A stretch of 64,000 nucleotides of DNA, taken from the NCBI GenBank assembly GCA_037893245.1, contig JBAIAA010000891.1, positions 620,001-684,000 on the forward strand. The letters run 5' to 3'. Positions 22,857-35,529 of this stretch are shown piece by piece (within the stretch, counting starts at the first letter, position 1; each line of letters begins with the position of its first letter). Origin of the DNA: Crossaster papposus (lineage: Eukaryota > Echinodermata > Asteroidea > Velatida > Solasteridae). The notes under the pieces are model-generated. The model did no database searches. It was given only the letters and a program-made list of their open reading frames with translations, and had not been told where the DNA came from. A program made the translations under genes and the position numbers.

Positions 22857-23458
22857 CGATGATGTCCGATGATGTCCGATGATGTCCGATGATGTCCGAT
22901 GATGTCCGATGATGTCCGATGATGTCCGATGATGTCCGATGATGTCCAATGATGTCCGATGATGTCCGGTGATGTCCGGTGATGTCCGGTGATGTCCGAT
23001 GATGTCCGATGATGTCCGGTGATGTCCGGTGATTTCCGGTGATGTCCGGTGATGTCCGGTGATGTCCGGTGATGTCCGGTGATGTCCGATGATGTCCGAT
23101 GATGTCCGATGATGTCCGATGATGCCCGATGATGTCCGATGATGTCCGATGATGTCCGATGATGTCCGATGATGTCCGATGATGTCCGATGATGTCCGAT
23201 GATGTCCGGTGATGTCCGGTGATGTCCGGTGATGTCCGGTGATGTCCGGTGATGTCCGGTGATGTCCGGTGATGTCCGGTGATGTCCGGTGATGTCCGGT
23301 GATGTCCGGTGATGTCCGATGATGTCCGATGATGTCCGATGATGTCCGATGATGTCCGATGATGTCCGGTGATGTCCGGTGATGTCCGGTGATGTCCGGT
23401 GATGTCCGGTGATGTCCGGTGATGTCCGGTGATGTCCGGTGATGTCCGGTGATGTCCG
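22857..23458. repeat. 10-mer array, 60 units (identical set, copy 4)
   Basis: Same length and variant order as 10571-11172. Confidence 0.93.
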
Positions 23459-24358
23459 AATTCAATGCGAATTCAATGCAAATTCAATGCGAATTCAATG
23501 CGAATTCAATGCGAATTCAATGCGAATTCAATGCGAAGTCAATGCGAAGTCAATGCGAAGTCAATGCGAATTCAATGCGAATTCAATGCGAAGTCAATGC
23601 GAAGTCAATGCGAAGTCAATGCGAAGTCAATGCGAAGTCAATGCGAAGTCAATGCGAAGTCAATGCGAAGTCAATGCGAAGTCAATGCGAAGTCAATGCG
23701 AAGTCAATGCGAAGTCAATGCGAAGTCAATGCGAAGTCAATGCGAAGTCAATGCGAAGTCAATGCGAAGTCAATGCGAAGTCAATGCGAAGTCAATGCGA
23801 AGTCAATGCGAAGTCAATGCGAAGTCAATGCGAAGTCAATGCGAAGTCAATGCGAAGTCAATGCGAAGTCAATGCGAATTCAATGCGAATTCAATGCGAA
23901 TTCAATGCGAATTCAATGCGAATTCAATGCGAATTCAATGAGAATTCAATGCGAAGTCAATGCGAAGTCAATGCAAAGTCAATGCGAAGTCAATGCGAAT
24001 TCAATGCGAATTCAATGCGAATTCAATGCGAAGTCAATGCGAAGTCAATGCGAATTCAATGCGAATTCAATGCGAATTCAATGCGAATTCAATGCGAATT
24101 CAATGCGAATTCAATGCGAATTCAATGCGAATTCAATGCGAATTCAATGCGAATTCAATGCGAATTCAATGCGAATTCAATGCGAATTCAATGCGAATTC
24201 AATGCGAATTCAATGCGAATTCAATGCGAATTCAATGCGAATTCAATGCGAATTCAATGCGAATTCAATGCGAATTCAATGCGAATTCAATGCGAATTCA
24301 ATGCGAATTCAATGCGAATTCAATGCGAATTCAATGCGAATTCAATGCGAATTCAATG
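23459..24358. repeat. 11-mer array with 26-unit aagtc block (HOR 11)
   Basis: Three aagtc units from 23536, main block 23591-23876, then the marker. After the marker two adjacent aagtc units occur where most arrays have one. Confidence 0.92.
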
Positions 24359-24745
24359 AATTAATCTTTGACGTATTCTTTGACGCATTTTTAGATGTGG
24401 GAAGTCGCCTGCGGGAAATTGCCCCGCGGAAAATGCCACAAGGGAAATTGCCCCACGGTAAATCCCCCCACGGGAAATCCCCCCCACGGTAAATTCCTCC
24501 CGGGGAAATCCCCTGCCGAATTCAAGGAATTATGCAAATTCAATGCGAATTCAATGAATTATTCGTTGACGCATTCAATGCGAATTCAATGCGAATTCAA
24601 TGCCAATTCAATGCGAATTCAATGCGAATTCAATGATTTAACTTATTCTTTGACGCATTTTTTGATGTGGGAAGTCCCCCGCGGAAAATCCCCCCGCGGG
24701 AAATTTGATGATTTGATGATTTGATGATTTGATGATTCGATGATT
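24359..24745. repeat. Spacer alpha + linker + delta (HOR 12)
   Basis: ccccccacggg sub-type, delta at 24636, four gatgattt 8-mers. Confidence 0.92.
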
Positions 24746-25637
24746 CGATGATGTCCGATGATGTCCGATGATGTCCGATGATGTCCGATGATGTCCGAAG
24801 ATGTCCGATGATGTCCGATGATGTCCGATGATGTCCGATGATGTCCGATGATGTCCGATGATGTCCAATGATGTCCGATGATGTCCGGTGATGTCCGGTG
24901 ATGTCCGGTGATGTCCGATGATGTCCGATGATGTCCGGTGATGTCCGGTGATGTCCGGTGATGTCCGGTGATGTCCGGTGATGTCCGGTGATGTCCGGTG
25001 ATGTCCGATGATGTCCGATGATGTCCGATGATGTCCGATGATGTCCGATGATGCCCGATGATGCCCGATGATGTCCGATGATGTCCGATGATGTCCGATG
25101 ATGTCCGATGATGTCCGATGATGTCCGATGATGTCCGATGATGTCCGGTGATGTCCGGTGATGTCCGATGATGTCCGATGATGTCCGATGATGTCCGGTG
25201 ATGTCCGGTGATGTCCGGTGATGTCCGGTGATGTCCGGTGATGTCCGGTGATGTCCGATGATGTCCGATGATGTCCGATGATGTCCGATGATGCCCGATG
25301 ATGCCCGATGATGCCCGATGATGTCCGATGATGTCCGATGATGTCCGATGATGTCCGATGATGTCCGATGATGTCCGATGATGTCCGGTGATGTCCGGTG
25401 ATGTCCGGTGATGTCCGGTGATGTCCGGTGATGTCCGGTGATGTCCGGTGATGTCCGGTGATGTCCGGTGATGTCCGGTGATGTCCGGTGATGTCCGATG
25501 ATGTCCGATGATGTCCGATGATGTCCGATGATGTCCGATGATGTCCGGTGATGTCCGGTGATGTCCGGTGATGTCCGGTGATGTCCGGTGATGTCCGGTG
25601 ATGTCCGGTGATGTCCGGTGATGTCCGGTGATGTCCG
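24746..25637. repeat. 10-mer array, 89 units (HOR 12)
   Basis: A C2 cluster near 25051 and a C3 cluster near 25291, about 240 bp apart, with an E unit near 24795. Confidence 0.92.
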
Positions 25638-25835
25638 AATTCAATGCGAATTCAATGCGAATTCAATGCGAATTCAATGCGAATTCAATGCGAATTCAAT
25701 GCGAATTCAATGCGAATTCAATGCGAATTCAATGCGAATTCAATGCGAATTCAATGCGAATTCAATGCGAATTCAATGCGAATTCAATGCGAATTCAATG
25801 CGAATTCAATGCGAATTCAATGCGAATTCAATGCG
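25638..25835. repeat. Short pure 11-mer array
   Basis: 18 aattc units. The counterparts before the other 24/26-bp loci have about 50-54, so length varies while flanks are conserved. Confidence 0.93.
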
Positions 25836-26073
25836 AATTATTCGTTGACGCATTCAATGCGAATTATTCGTTGACGCATTCAATGCGAATTATTCGTTGA
25901 CGCATTCAATGCGAATTATTCGTTGACGCATTCAATGAATTATTCGTTGACGCATTCAATGAATTATTCGTTGACGCATTCAATGAATTATTCGTTGACG
26001 CATTCAATGAATTATTCGTTGACGCATTCAATGAATTATTCGTTGACGCATTCAATGAATTTTTCGTTGACGC
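25836..26073. repeat. 24/26-bp tandem array, 10 copies (locus 3)
   Basis: Steps of 26 bp at 25836, 25862, 25888 and 25914, then 24 bp to 26058. Same terminal aatttttcg copy and same copy number as locus 1. Confidence 0.93.
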
Positions 26074-26165
26074 ATTCAATGCGAATTTAATGCGAATTCA
26101 ATGCGAATTCAATGCGAATTCAATGCGCATTCAATGCGAATTCAATGCGAATTCAATGCGAATTC
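26074..26165. repeat. Short 11-mer array
   Basis: About two units shorter than at loci 1 and 2: one aattta unit instead of two, still with gcgcattc. Confidence 0.88.
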
Positions 26166-26413
26166 ATCTTTGACGTATTCCTTGACGCATTTTTTGATGT
26201 GGGAAGTCGCCCGCGGGAAATCGCCCCGCGTAAAATGCCCCAAGGGAAATTGCCCCACGGGAATTCGCCCCACGGTAAATCCCCCCACGGGAAATCCCCC
26301 CCACGGGAAATTTCTCCCGGGGAAATCCCCTGCCGAATTCAAGGAATTATGCAAATTTAATGCGAATTCAATGAATTATTCGTTGACGTATTCTTTGACG
26401 TATTTGTTGACGC
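26166..26413. repeat. Spacer beta-prime (locus 3)
   Basis: Third copy, same length (248 bp) and diagnostic bases as the other two. Confidence 0.9.
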
Positions 26414-26641
26414 ATTCAATGCGAATTCAATGCGAATTCAATGCGAATTCAATGCGAATTCAATGCGAATTCAATGCGAATTCAATGCGAATTCAATGCG
26501 AATTCAATGCGAATTCAATGCGAATTCAATGCGAATTCAATGCGAATTCAATGCGAATTCAATGCGAATTCAATGCGAATTCAATGCGAATTCAATGCGA
26601 ATTCAATGCGAATTCAATGCGAATTCAATGCGAATTCAATG
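26414..26641. repeat. 11-mer array, pure
   Basis: Same length (228 bp) as 20968-21195. Confidence 0.93.
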
Positions 26642-27012
26642 AATTAATCTTTGACGTATTCTTTGACGCATTTTTAGATGTGGGAAGTCGCCTGCGGGAA
26701 ATTGCCCCGCGGAAAATGCCACAAGGGAAATTGCCCCACGGTAAATCCCCCAACGGGAAATCCCCCCCACGGTAAATTCCTCCCGGGGAAATCCCCTGCC
26801 GAATTCAAGGAATTATGCAAATTCAATGCGAATTCAATGAATTATTCGTTGACGCATTCAATGCGAATTCAATGCGAATTCAATGCCAATTCAATGCGAA
26901 TTCAATGCGAATTCAATGATTTAACTTATTCTTTGACGCATTTTTTGATGTGGGAAGTCCCCCGCGGAAAATCCCCCCGCGGGAAATTTGATGATTTGAT
27001 GATTTGATGATT
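26642..27012. repeat. Spacer alpha + linker + delta (HOR 13)
   Basis: cccccaacggg sub-type, delta at 26919. This is the last alpha until 50.7 kb. Confidence 0.92.
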
Positions 27013-27544
27013 CGATGATGTCCGATGATGTCCGATGATGTCCGATGATGTCCGATGATGTCCGATGATGTCCGATGATGTCCGATGATGTCCGATGATG
27101 TCCAATGATGTCCGATGATGTCCGGTGATGTCCGGTGATGTCCGGTGATGTCCGATGATGTCCGATGATGTCCGGTGATGTCCGGTGATTTTCGGTGATG
27201 TCCGGTGATGTCCGGTGATGTCCGGTGATGTCCGGTGATGTCCGATGATGTCCGATGATGTCCGATGATGTCCGATGATGCCCGATGATGTCCGATGATG
27301 TCCGGTGATGTCCGGTGATGTCCGGTGATGTCCGGTGATGTCCGGTGATGTCCGGTGATGTCCGGTGATGTCCGGTGATGTCCGGTGATGTCCGGTGATG
27401 TCCGATGATGTCCGATGATGTCCGATGATGTCCGATGATGTCCGATGATGTCCGGTGATGTCCGGTGATGCCCGGTGATGTCCGGTGATGTCCGGTGATG
27501 TCCGGTGATGTCCGGTGATGTCCGGTGATGTCCGGTGATGTCCG
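27013..27544. repeat. 10-mer array, 53 units (HOR 13)
   Basis: Related to the identical 60-unit set but shorter in the middle. It carries a private tttcggtga-type unit near 27190 and a gcccggtga unit near 27470. Confidence 0.92.
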
Positions 27545-28884
27545 AATTCAATGCGAATTCAATGCGAATTCAATGCGAATTCAATGCGAATTCAATGCGA
27601 ATTCAATGCGAATTCAATGCGAATTCAATGCGAATTCAATGCGAATTCAATGCGAATTCAATGCGAATTCAATGCGAATTCAATGCGAATTCAATGCGAA
27701 TTCAATGCGAATTCAATGCGAATTCAATGCGAATTCAATGCGAATTCAATGCGAATTCAATGCGAATTCAATGCGAATTCAATGCGAATTCAATGCGAAT
27801 TCAATGCGAATTTAATGCGAATTCAATGCGAATTCAATGCGAATTCAATGCGAATTCAATGCGAATTCAATGCGAATTCAATGCGAATTCAATGCGAATT
27901 CAATGCGAATTCAATGCGAATTCAATGCGAATTCAATGCAAATTCAATGCGAATTCAATGCGAATTCAATGCGAATTCAATGCGAATTCAATGCGAAGTC
28001 AATGCGAAGTCAATGCGAAGTCAATGCGAATTCAATGCGAATTCAATGCGAAGTCAATGCGAAGTCAATGCGAAGTCAATGCGAAGTCAATGCGAAGTCA
28101 ATGCGAAGTCAATGCGAAGTCAATGCGAAGTCAATGCGAAGTCAATGCGAAGTCAATGCGAAGTCAATGCGAAGTCAATGCGAAGTCAATGCGAAGTCAA
28201 TGCGAAGTCAATGCGAAGTCAATGCGAAGTCAATGCGAAGTCAATGCGAAGTCAATGCGAAGTCAATGCGAAGTCAATGCGAAGTCAATGCGAAGTCAAT
28301 GCGAAGTCAATGCGAAGTCAATGCGAAGTCAATGCGAAGTCAATGCGAAGTCAATGCGAAGTCAATGTGAAGTCAATGCGAATTCAATGCGAATTCAATG
28401 CGAATTCAATGCGAATTCAATGCGAATTCAATGCGAATTCAATGAGAATTCAATGCGAAGTCAATGCAAAGTCAATGCAAAGTCAATGCGAAGTCAATGC
28501 GAATTCAATGCGAATTCAATGCGAATTCAATGCGAATTCAATGCGAATTCAATGCGAATTCAATGCGAATTCAATGCGAATTCAATGCGAATTCAATGCG
28601 AATTCAATGCGAATTCAATGCGAATTCAATGCGAATTCAATGCGAATTCAATGCGAATTCAATGCGAATTCAATGCGAATTCAATGCGAATTCAATGCGA
28701 ATTCAATGCGAATTCAATGCGAATTCAATGCGAATTCAATGCGAATTCAATGCGAATTCAATGCGAATTCAATGCGAATTCAATGCGAATTCAATCCGAA
28801 TTCAATGCGAATTCAATGCGAATTCAATGCGAATTCAATGCGAATTCAATGCGAATTCAATGCGAATTCAATGCGAATTCAATG
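27545..28884. repeat. 11-mer array with 30-unit aagtc block (HOR 13)
   Basis: One aattta unit near 27809, three aagtc units from 27996, and the main block 28051-28380, with one tgtgaagtc unit (CpG to TpG) near its end. Near 28795 one unit reads aatccgaattc. The array runs straight into delta with no spacer. Confidence 0.92.
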
Positions 28885-28994
28885 ATTTAACTTATTCTTT
28901 GACGCATTTTTTGATGTGGGAAGTCCCCCGCGGAAAATCCCCCCGCGGGAAATTTGATGATTTGATGATTTGATGATTTGATGATTCGATGATT
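28885..28994. repeat. Bare delta block (no alpha or beta)
   Basis: atttaacttattc directly after 11-mers, the intact inverted repeat and four gatgattt 8-mers. The only other bare delta is at 36507. Confidence 0.9.
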
Positions 28995-29796
28995 CGATGA
29001 TGTCCGATGATGTCCGATGATGTCCGATGATGTCCGATGATGTCCGAAGATGTCCGATGATGTCCGATGATGTCCGATGATGTCCGATGATGTCCGATGA
29101 TGTCCAATGATGTCCGATGATGTCCGGTGATGTCCGGTGATGTCCGGTGATGTCCGATGATGTCCGATGATGTCCGGTGATGTCCGGTGATGTCCGGTGA
29201 TGTCCGGTGATGTCCGGTGATGTCCGGTGATGTCCGGTGATGTCCGATGATGTCCGATGATGTCCGATGATGTCCGATGATGCCCGATGATGCCCGATGA
29301 TGCCCGATGATGTCCGATGATGTCCGATGATGTCCGATGATGTCCGATGATGTCCGATGATGTCCGATGATGTCCGATGATGTCCGGTGATGTCCGGTGA
29401 TGTCCGATGATGTCCGATGATGTCCGATGATGTCCGGTGATGTCCGGTGATGTCCGGTGATGTCCGGTGATGTCCGGTGATGTCCGGTGATGTCCGGTGA
29501 TGTCCGATGATGTCCGATGATGTCCGATGATGTCCGATGATGCCCGATGATGCCCGATGATGCCCGATGATGTCCGATGATGCCCGATGATGTCCGATGA
29601 TGTCCGATGATGTCCGATGATGTCCGATGATGTCCGATGATGTCCGGTGATGTCCGGTGATGTCCGGTGATGTCCGGTGATGTCCGGTGATGTCCGGTGA
29701 TGTCCGGTGATGTCCGGTGATGTCCGGTGATGTCCGGTGATGTCCGGTGATGTCCGGTGATGTCCGGTGATGTCCGGTGATGTCCGGTGATGTCCG
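28995..29796. repeat. 10-mer array, 80 units
   Basis: C3 clusters near 29281 and 29521 plus a lone C near 29581. The lone C also occurs in the paired array at 36617. Confidence 0.92.
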
Positions 29797-30806
29797 AATT
29801 CAATGCGAATTCAATGCGAATTCAATGCGAATTCAATGCGAATTCAATGCGAATTCAATGCGAATTCAATGCGAATTCAATGCGAATTCAATGCGAATTC
29901 AATGCGAATTCAATGCGAATTCAATGCGAATTCAATGCGAATTCAATGCGAATTCAATGCGAATTCAATGCGAATTCAATGCGAATTCAATGCGAATTCA
30001 ATGCGAATTCAATGCGAATTCAATGCGAATTCAATGCGAATTCAATGCGAATTTAATGCGAATTCAATGCGAATTCAATGCGAATTCAATGCGAATTCAA
30101 TGCGAATTCAATGCGAATTCAATGCGAATTCAATGCGAATTCAATGCGAATTCAATGCGAATTCAATGCGAATTCAATGCGAATTCAATGCAAATTCAAT
30201 GCGAATTCAATGCGAATTCAATGCGAATTCAATGCGAATTCAATGCGAAGTCAATGCGAAGTCAATGCGAAGTCAATGCGAATTCAATGCGAATTCAATG
30301 CGAATTCAATGCGAATTCAATGCGAATTCAATGCGAATTCAATGCGAATTCAATGCGAAGTCAATGCAAAGTCAATGCGAAGTCAATGCGAATTCAATGC
30401 GAATTCAATGCGAATTCAATGCGATTTCAATGCGAAGTCAATGCGAATTCAATGCGAATTCAATGCGAATTCAATGCGAATTCAATGCGAATTCAATGCG
30501 AATTCAATGCGAATTCAATGCGAATTCAATGCGAATTCAATGCGAATTCAATGCGAATTCAATGCGAATTCAATGCGAATTCAATGCGAATTCAATGCGA
30601 ATTCAATGCGAATTCAATGCGAATTCAATGCGAATTCAATGCGAATTCAATGCGAATTCAATGCGAATTCAATGCGAATTCAATGCGAATTCAATGCGAA
30701 TTCAATGCGAATTCAATGCGAATTCAATGCGAATTCAATGCGAATTCAATGCGAATTTAATGCGAATTCAATGCGAATTCAATGCGAATTCAATGCGAAT
30801 TCAATG
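29797..30806. repeat. 11-mer array, few aagtc
   Basis: Three aagtc units near 30248 and a reduced marker with tgcaaagtc and a gatttc unit (near 30424), but no large aagtc block. aattta units lie near 30052 and 30754. The second sits five units before beta, as in other beta-flanked arrays. Confidence 0.92.
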
Positions 30807-31312
30807 AATTAATCTTTGACGTATTCCTTGACGCATTTTTTTATGTGGGAAGTCGCCCGCGGGAAATCGCCCCGCGTAAAATGCCCCAAGGGAAATTGCC
30901 CCACGGGAATTCGCCCCACGGTAAATCCCCCCACGGGAAATCCCCCCCACGGGAAATTCCTCCCGGGGAAATCCCCTGCCGAATTCAAGGAATTATGGAA
31001 ATTCAATGCGAATTCAATGAATTATTCGTTGACGTATTCTTTGACGTATTTGTTGACGCATTCAATGCGAATTCAATGCGAATTCAATGCGAATTCAATG
31101 CGAATTCAATGCGAATTCAATGCGAATTCAATGCGAATTCAATGCGAATTCAATGCGAATTCAATGCGAATTCAATGCGAATTCAATGCGAATTCAATGC
31201 GAATTCAATGATTTAACTTATTCTTTGACGCATTTTTTGATGTGGGAAGTCCCCCGCGGAAAATCCCCCCGCGGGAAATTTGATGATTTGATGATTTGAT
31301 GATTTGATGATT
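30807..31312. repeat. Spacer beta + linker + delta
   Basis: Reference beta (30807-31059, 253 bp): aattaatctttgacgtattcc, tttttttatgtggg, CCCGCGGG palindrome, 15-bp units including gggaattcgcc, then three ttgacg motifs about 12 bp apart. The linker is 31060-31210, delta 31211-31312. Shadow open frames on both strands are artefacts of the 15-bp period. Confidence 0.92.
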
Positions 31313-32184
31313 CGATGATGTCCGATGATGTCCGATGATGTCCGATGATGTCCGATGATGTCCGATGATGTCCGAAGATGTCCGATGATGTCCGATGATG
31401 TCCGATGATGTCCGATGATGTCCGATGATGTCCAATGATGTCCGATGATGTCCGGTGATGTCCGGTGATGTCCGGTGATGTCCGATGATGTCCGATGATG
31501 TCCGGTGATGTCCGGTGATGTCCGGTGATGTCCGGTGATGTCCGGTGATGTCCGGTGATGTCCGGTGATGTCCGATGATGTCCGATGATGTCCGATGATG
31601 TCCGATGATGCCCGATGATGCCCGATGATGCCCGATGATGTCCGATGATGTCCGATGATGTCCGATGATGTCCGATGATGTCCGATGATGTCCGATGATG
31701 TCCGATGATGTCCGGTGATGTCCGGTGATGTCCGATGATGTCCGATGATGTCCGATGATGTCCGGTGATGTCCGGTGATGTCCGGTGATGTCCGGTGATG
31801 TCCGGTGATGTCCGATGATGTCCGATGATGTCCGATGATGTCCGATGATGCCCGATGATGCCCGATGATGCCCGATGATGTCCGATGATGTCCGATGATG
31901 TCCGATGATGTCCGATGATGTCCGATGATGTCCGATGATGTCCGGTGATGTCCGGTGATGTCCGGTGATGTCCGGTGATGTCCGGTGATGTCCGGTGATG
32001 TCCGGTGATGTCCGGTGATGTCCGGTGATGTCCGGTGATGTCCGATGATGTCCGATGATGTCCGATGATGTCCGATGATGTCCGATGATGTCCGGTGATG
32101 TCCGGTGATGTCCGGTGATGTCCGGTGATGTCCGGTGATGTCCGGTGATGTCCGGTGATGTCCGGTGATGTCCGGTGATGTCCG
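31313..32184. repeat. 10-mer array, 87 units
   Basis: C3 clusters near 31611 and 31851. The 328-residue shadow translation is identical to that of the array at 38977, exactly 7,664 bp downstream. Confidence 0.93.
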
Positions 32185-33590
32185 AATTCAATGCGAATTC
32201 AATGCGAATTCAATGCGAATTCAATGCGAATTCAATGCGAATTCAATGCGAATTCAATGCGAATTCAATGCGAATTCAATGCGAATTCAATGCGAATTCA
32301 ATGCGAATTCAATGCGAATTCAATGCGAATTCAATGCGAATTCAATGCGAATTCAATGCGAATTCAATGCGAATTCAATGCGAATTCAATGCGAATTCAA
32401 TGCGAATTCAATGCGAATTCAATGCGAATTCAATGCGAATTCAATGCGAATTTAATGCGAATTCAATGCGAATTCAATGCGAATTCAATGCGAATTCAAT
32501 GCGAATTCAATGCGAATTCAATGCGAATTCAATGCGAATTCAATGCGAATTCAATGCGAATTCAATGCGAATTCAATGCGAATTCAATGCGAATTCAATG
32601 CGAATTCAATGCGAATTCAATGCGAATTCAATGCGAATTCAATGCGAAGTCAATGCGAAGTCAATGCGAAGTCAATGCGAATTCAATGCGAATTCAATGC
32701 GAATTCAATGCGAAGTCAATGCGAAGTCAATGCGAAGTCAATGCGAAGTCAATGCGAAGTCAATGCGAAGTCAATGCGAAGTCAATGCGAAGTCAATGCG
32801 AAGTCAATGCGAAGTCAATGCGAAGTCAATGCGAAGTCAATGCGAAGTCAATGCGAAGTCAATGCGAAGTCAATGCGAAGTCAATGCGAAGTCAATGCGA
32901 AGTCAATGCGAAGTCAATGCGAAGTCAATGCGAAGTCAATGCGAAGTCAATGCGAAGTCAATGCGAAGTCAATGCGAAGTCAATGCGAAGTCAATGCGAA
33001 GTCAATGCGAAGTCAATGCGAAGTCAATGCGAAGTCAATGCGAATTCAATGCGAATTCAATGCGAATTCAATGCGAATTCAATGCGAATTCAATGCGAAT
33101 TCAATGCGAATTCAATGCGAAGTCAATGCGAAGTCAATGCGAAGTCAATGCGAAGTCAATGCGAATTCAATGCGAATTCAATGCGAATTCAATGCGAATT
33201 CAATGCGAATTCAATGCGAATTCAATGCGAATTCAATGCGAATTCAATGCGAATTCAATGCGAATTCAATGCGAATTCAATGCGAATTCAATGCGAATTC
33301 AATGCGAATTCAATGCGAATTCAATGCGAATTCAATGCGAATTCAATGCGAATTCAATGCGAATTCAATGCGAATTCAATGCGAATTCAATGCGAATTCA
33401 ATGCGAATTCAATGCGAATTCAATGCGAATTCAATGCGAATTCAATGCGAATTCAATGCGAATTCAATGCGAATTCAATGCGAATTCAATGCGAATTCAA
33501 TGCGAATTCAATGCGAATTCAATGCGAATTTAATGCGAATTCAATGCGAATTCAATGCGAATTCAATGCGAATTCAATGCGAATTCAATG
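32185..33590. repeat. 11-mer array with 30-unit aagtc block
   Basis: Three aagtc units from 32647, main block 32713-33042. The following marker uses plain tgcg units instead of tgag/tgca. Its partner at 39849 is nine units shorter overall. Confidence 0.92.
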
Positions 33591-33843
33591 AATTAATCTT
33601 TGACGTATTCCTTGACGCATTTTTTTATGTGGGAAGTCGCCCGCGGGAAATCGCCCCGCGTAAAATGCCCCAAGGGAAATTGCCCCACGGGAATTCGCCC
33701 CACGGTAAATCCCCCCACGGGAAATCCCCCCCACGGGAAATTCCTCCCGGGGAAATCCCCTGCCGAATTCAAGGAATTATGGAAATTCAATGCGAATTCA
33801 ATGAATTATTCGTTGACGTATTCTTTGACGTATTTGTTGACGC
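33591..33843. repeat. Spacer beta without delta
   Basis: Full 253-bp beta, followed by only four 11-mers and then by 8-mers with no delta. Confidence 0.92.
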
Positions 33844-33958
33844 ATTCAATGCGAATTCAATGCGAATTCAATGCGAATTCAATGCGAATTCGATGATTCG
33901 ATGATTCGATGATGTCCGATGATGTCCGATGATGTCCGATGATGTCCGATGATGTCCG
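33844..33958. repeat. 11-mer stub + 8-mers + five-unit 10-mer mini array
   Basis: Four 11-mers (to about 33890) pass through gaattcgatgattcg into gatgattc 8-mers and five 10-mers (33907-33958). It is a direct 11-mer to 8-mer junction without the GC-rich delta, repeated at 41409-41523. Confidence 0.9.
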
Positions 33959-34088
33959 AATTCAATGCGAATTCAATGCGAATTCAATGCGAATTCAATG
34001 CGAATTCAATGCGAATTCAATGCGAATTCAATGCGAATTTAATGCGAATTCAATGCGAATTCAATGCGAATTCAATGCGAATTCAATG
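33959..34088. repeat. Short 11-mer array
   Basis: About 12 units with one aattta unit five units before the next beta. Confidence 0.92.
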
Positions 34089-34767
34089 AATTAATCTTTG
34101 ACGTATTCCTTGACGCATTTTTTTATGTGGGAAGTCGCCCGCGGGAAATCGCCCCGCGTAAAATGCCCCAAGGGAAATTGCCCCACGGGAATTCGCCCCA
34201 CGGTAAATCCCCCCACGGGAAATCCCCCCCACGGGAAATTCCTCCCGGGGAAATCCCCTGCCGAATTCAAGGAATTATGGAAATTCAATGCGAATTCAAT
34301 GAATTATTCGTTGACGTATTCTTTGACGTATTTGTTGACGCATTCAATGCGAATTCAATGCGAATTCAATGCGAATTCAATGCGAATTCAATGCGAATTC
34401 AATGCGAATTCAATGCGAATTCAATGCGAATTCAATGCGAATTCAATGCGAATTCAATGCGAATTCAATGCGAATTCAATGCGAATTCAATGCGAATTCA
34501 ATGCGAATTCAATGCGAATTAAATGCGAATTCAATGCGAATTCAATGCGAATTCAATGCGAATTCAATGCGAATTCAATGCGAATTCAATGCGAATTCAA
34601 TGCGAATTCAATGCGAATTCAATGCGAATTCAATGCGAATTCAATGCGAATTCAATGATTTAACTTATTCTTTGACGCATTTTTTGATGTGGGAAGTCCC
34701 CCGCGGAAAATCCCCCCGCGGGAAATTTGATGATTTGATGATTTGATGATTTGATGATTCGATGATT
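34089..34767. repeat. Spacer beta + long linker + delta
   Basis: Beta 34089-34341. The linker (34342-34657) is twice the usual length and contains one aattaaatgcg unit near 34516. Delta 34658-34767. Confidence 0.92.
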
Positions 34768-35529
34768 CGATGATGTCCGATGATGTCCGATGATGTCCGA
34801 TGATGTCCGATGATGTCCGAAGATGTCCGATGATGTCCGATGATGTCCGATGATGTCCGATGATGTCCGATGATGTCCGATGATGTCCAATGATGTCCGA
34901 TGATGTCCGGTGATGTCCGGTGATGTCCGGTGATGTCCGATGATGTCCGATGATGTCCGGTGATGTCCGGTGATGTCCGGTGATGTCCGGTGATGTCCGG
35001 TGATGTCCGGTGATGTCCGGTGATGTCCGATGATGTCCGATGATGTCCGATGATGTCCGATGATGCCCGATGATGCCCGATGATGCCCGATGATGTCCGA
35101 TGATGTCCGATGATGTCCGATGATGTCCGATGATGTCCGATGATGTCCGATGATGTCCGATGATGTCCGGTGATGTCCGGTGATGTCCGATGATGTCCGA
35201 TGATGTCCGATGATGTCCGGTGATGTCCGGTGATGTCCGGTGATGTCCGGTGATGTCCGGTGATGTCCGGTGATGTCCGATGATGTCCGATGATGTCCGA
35301 TGATGTCCGATGATGCCCGATGATGCCCGATGATGCCCGATGATGTCCGATGATGTCCGATGATGTCCGATGATGTCCGATGATGTCCGATGATGTCCGA
35401 TGATGTCCGATGATGTCCGGTGATGTCCGGTGATGTCCGGTGATGTCCGGTGATGTCCGGTGATGTCCGGTGATGTCCGGTGATGTCCGGTGATGTCCGG
35501 TGATGTCCGGTGATGTCCGGTGATGTCCG
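34768..35529. repeat. 10-mer array, 76 units
   Basis: C3 clusters near 35061 and 35311, exactly 250 bp apart. The final G run is uninterrupted, lacking the A5 group usual near the right end. Confidence 0.92.
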
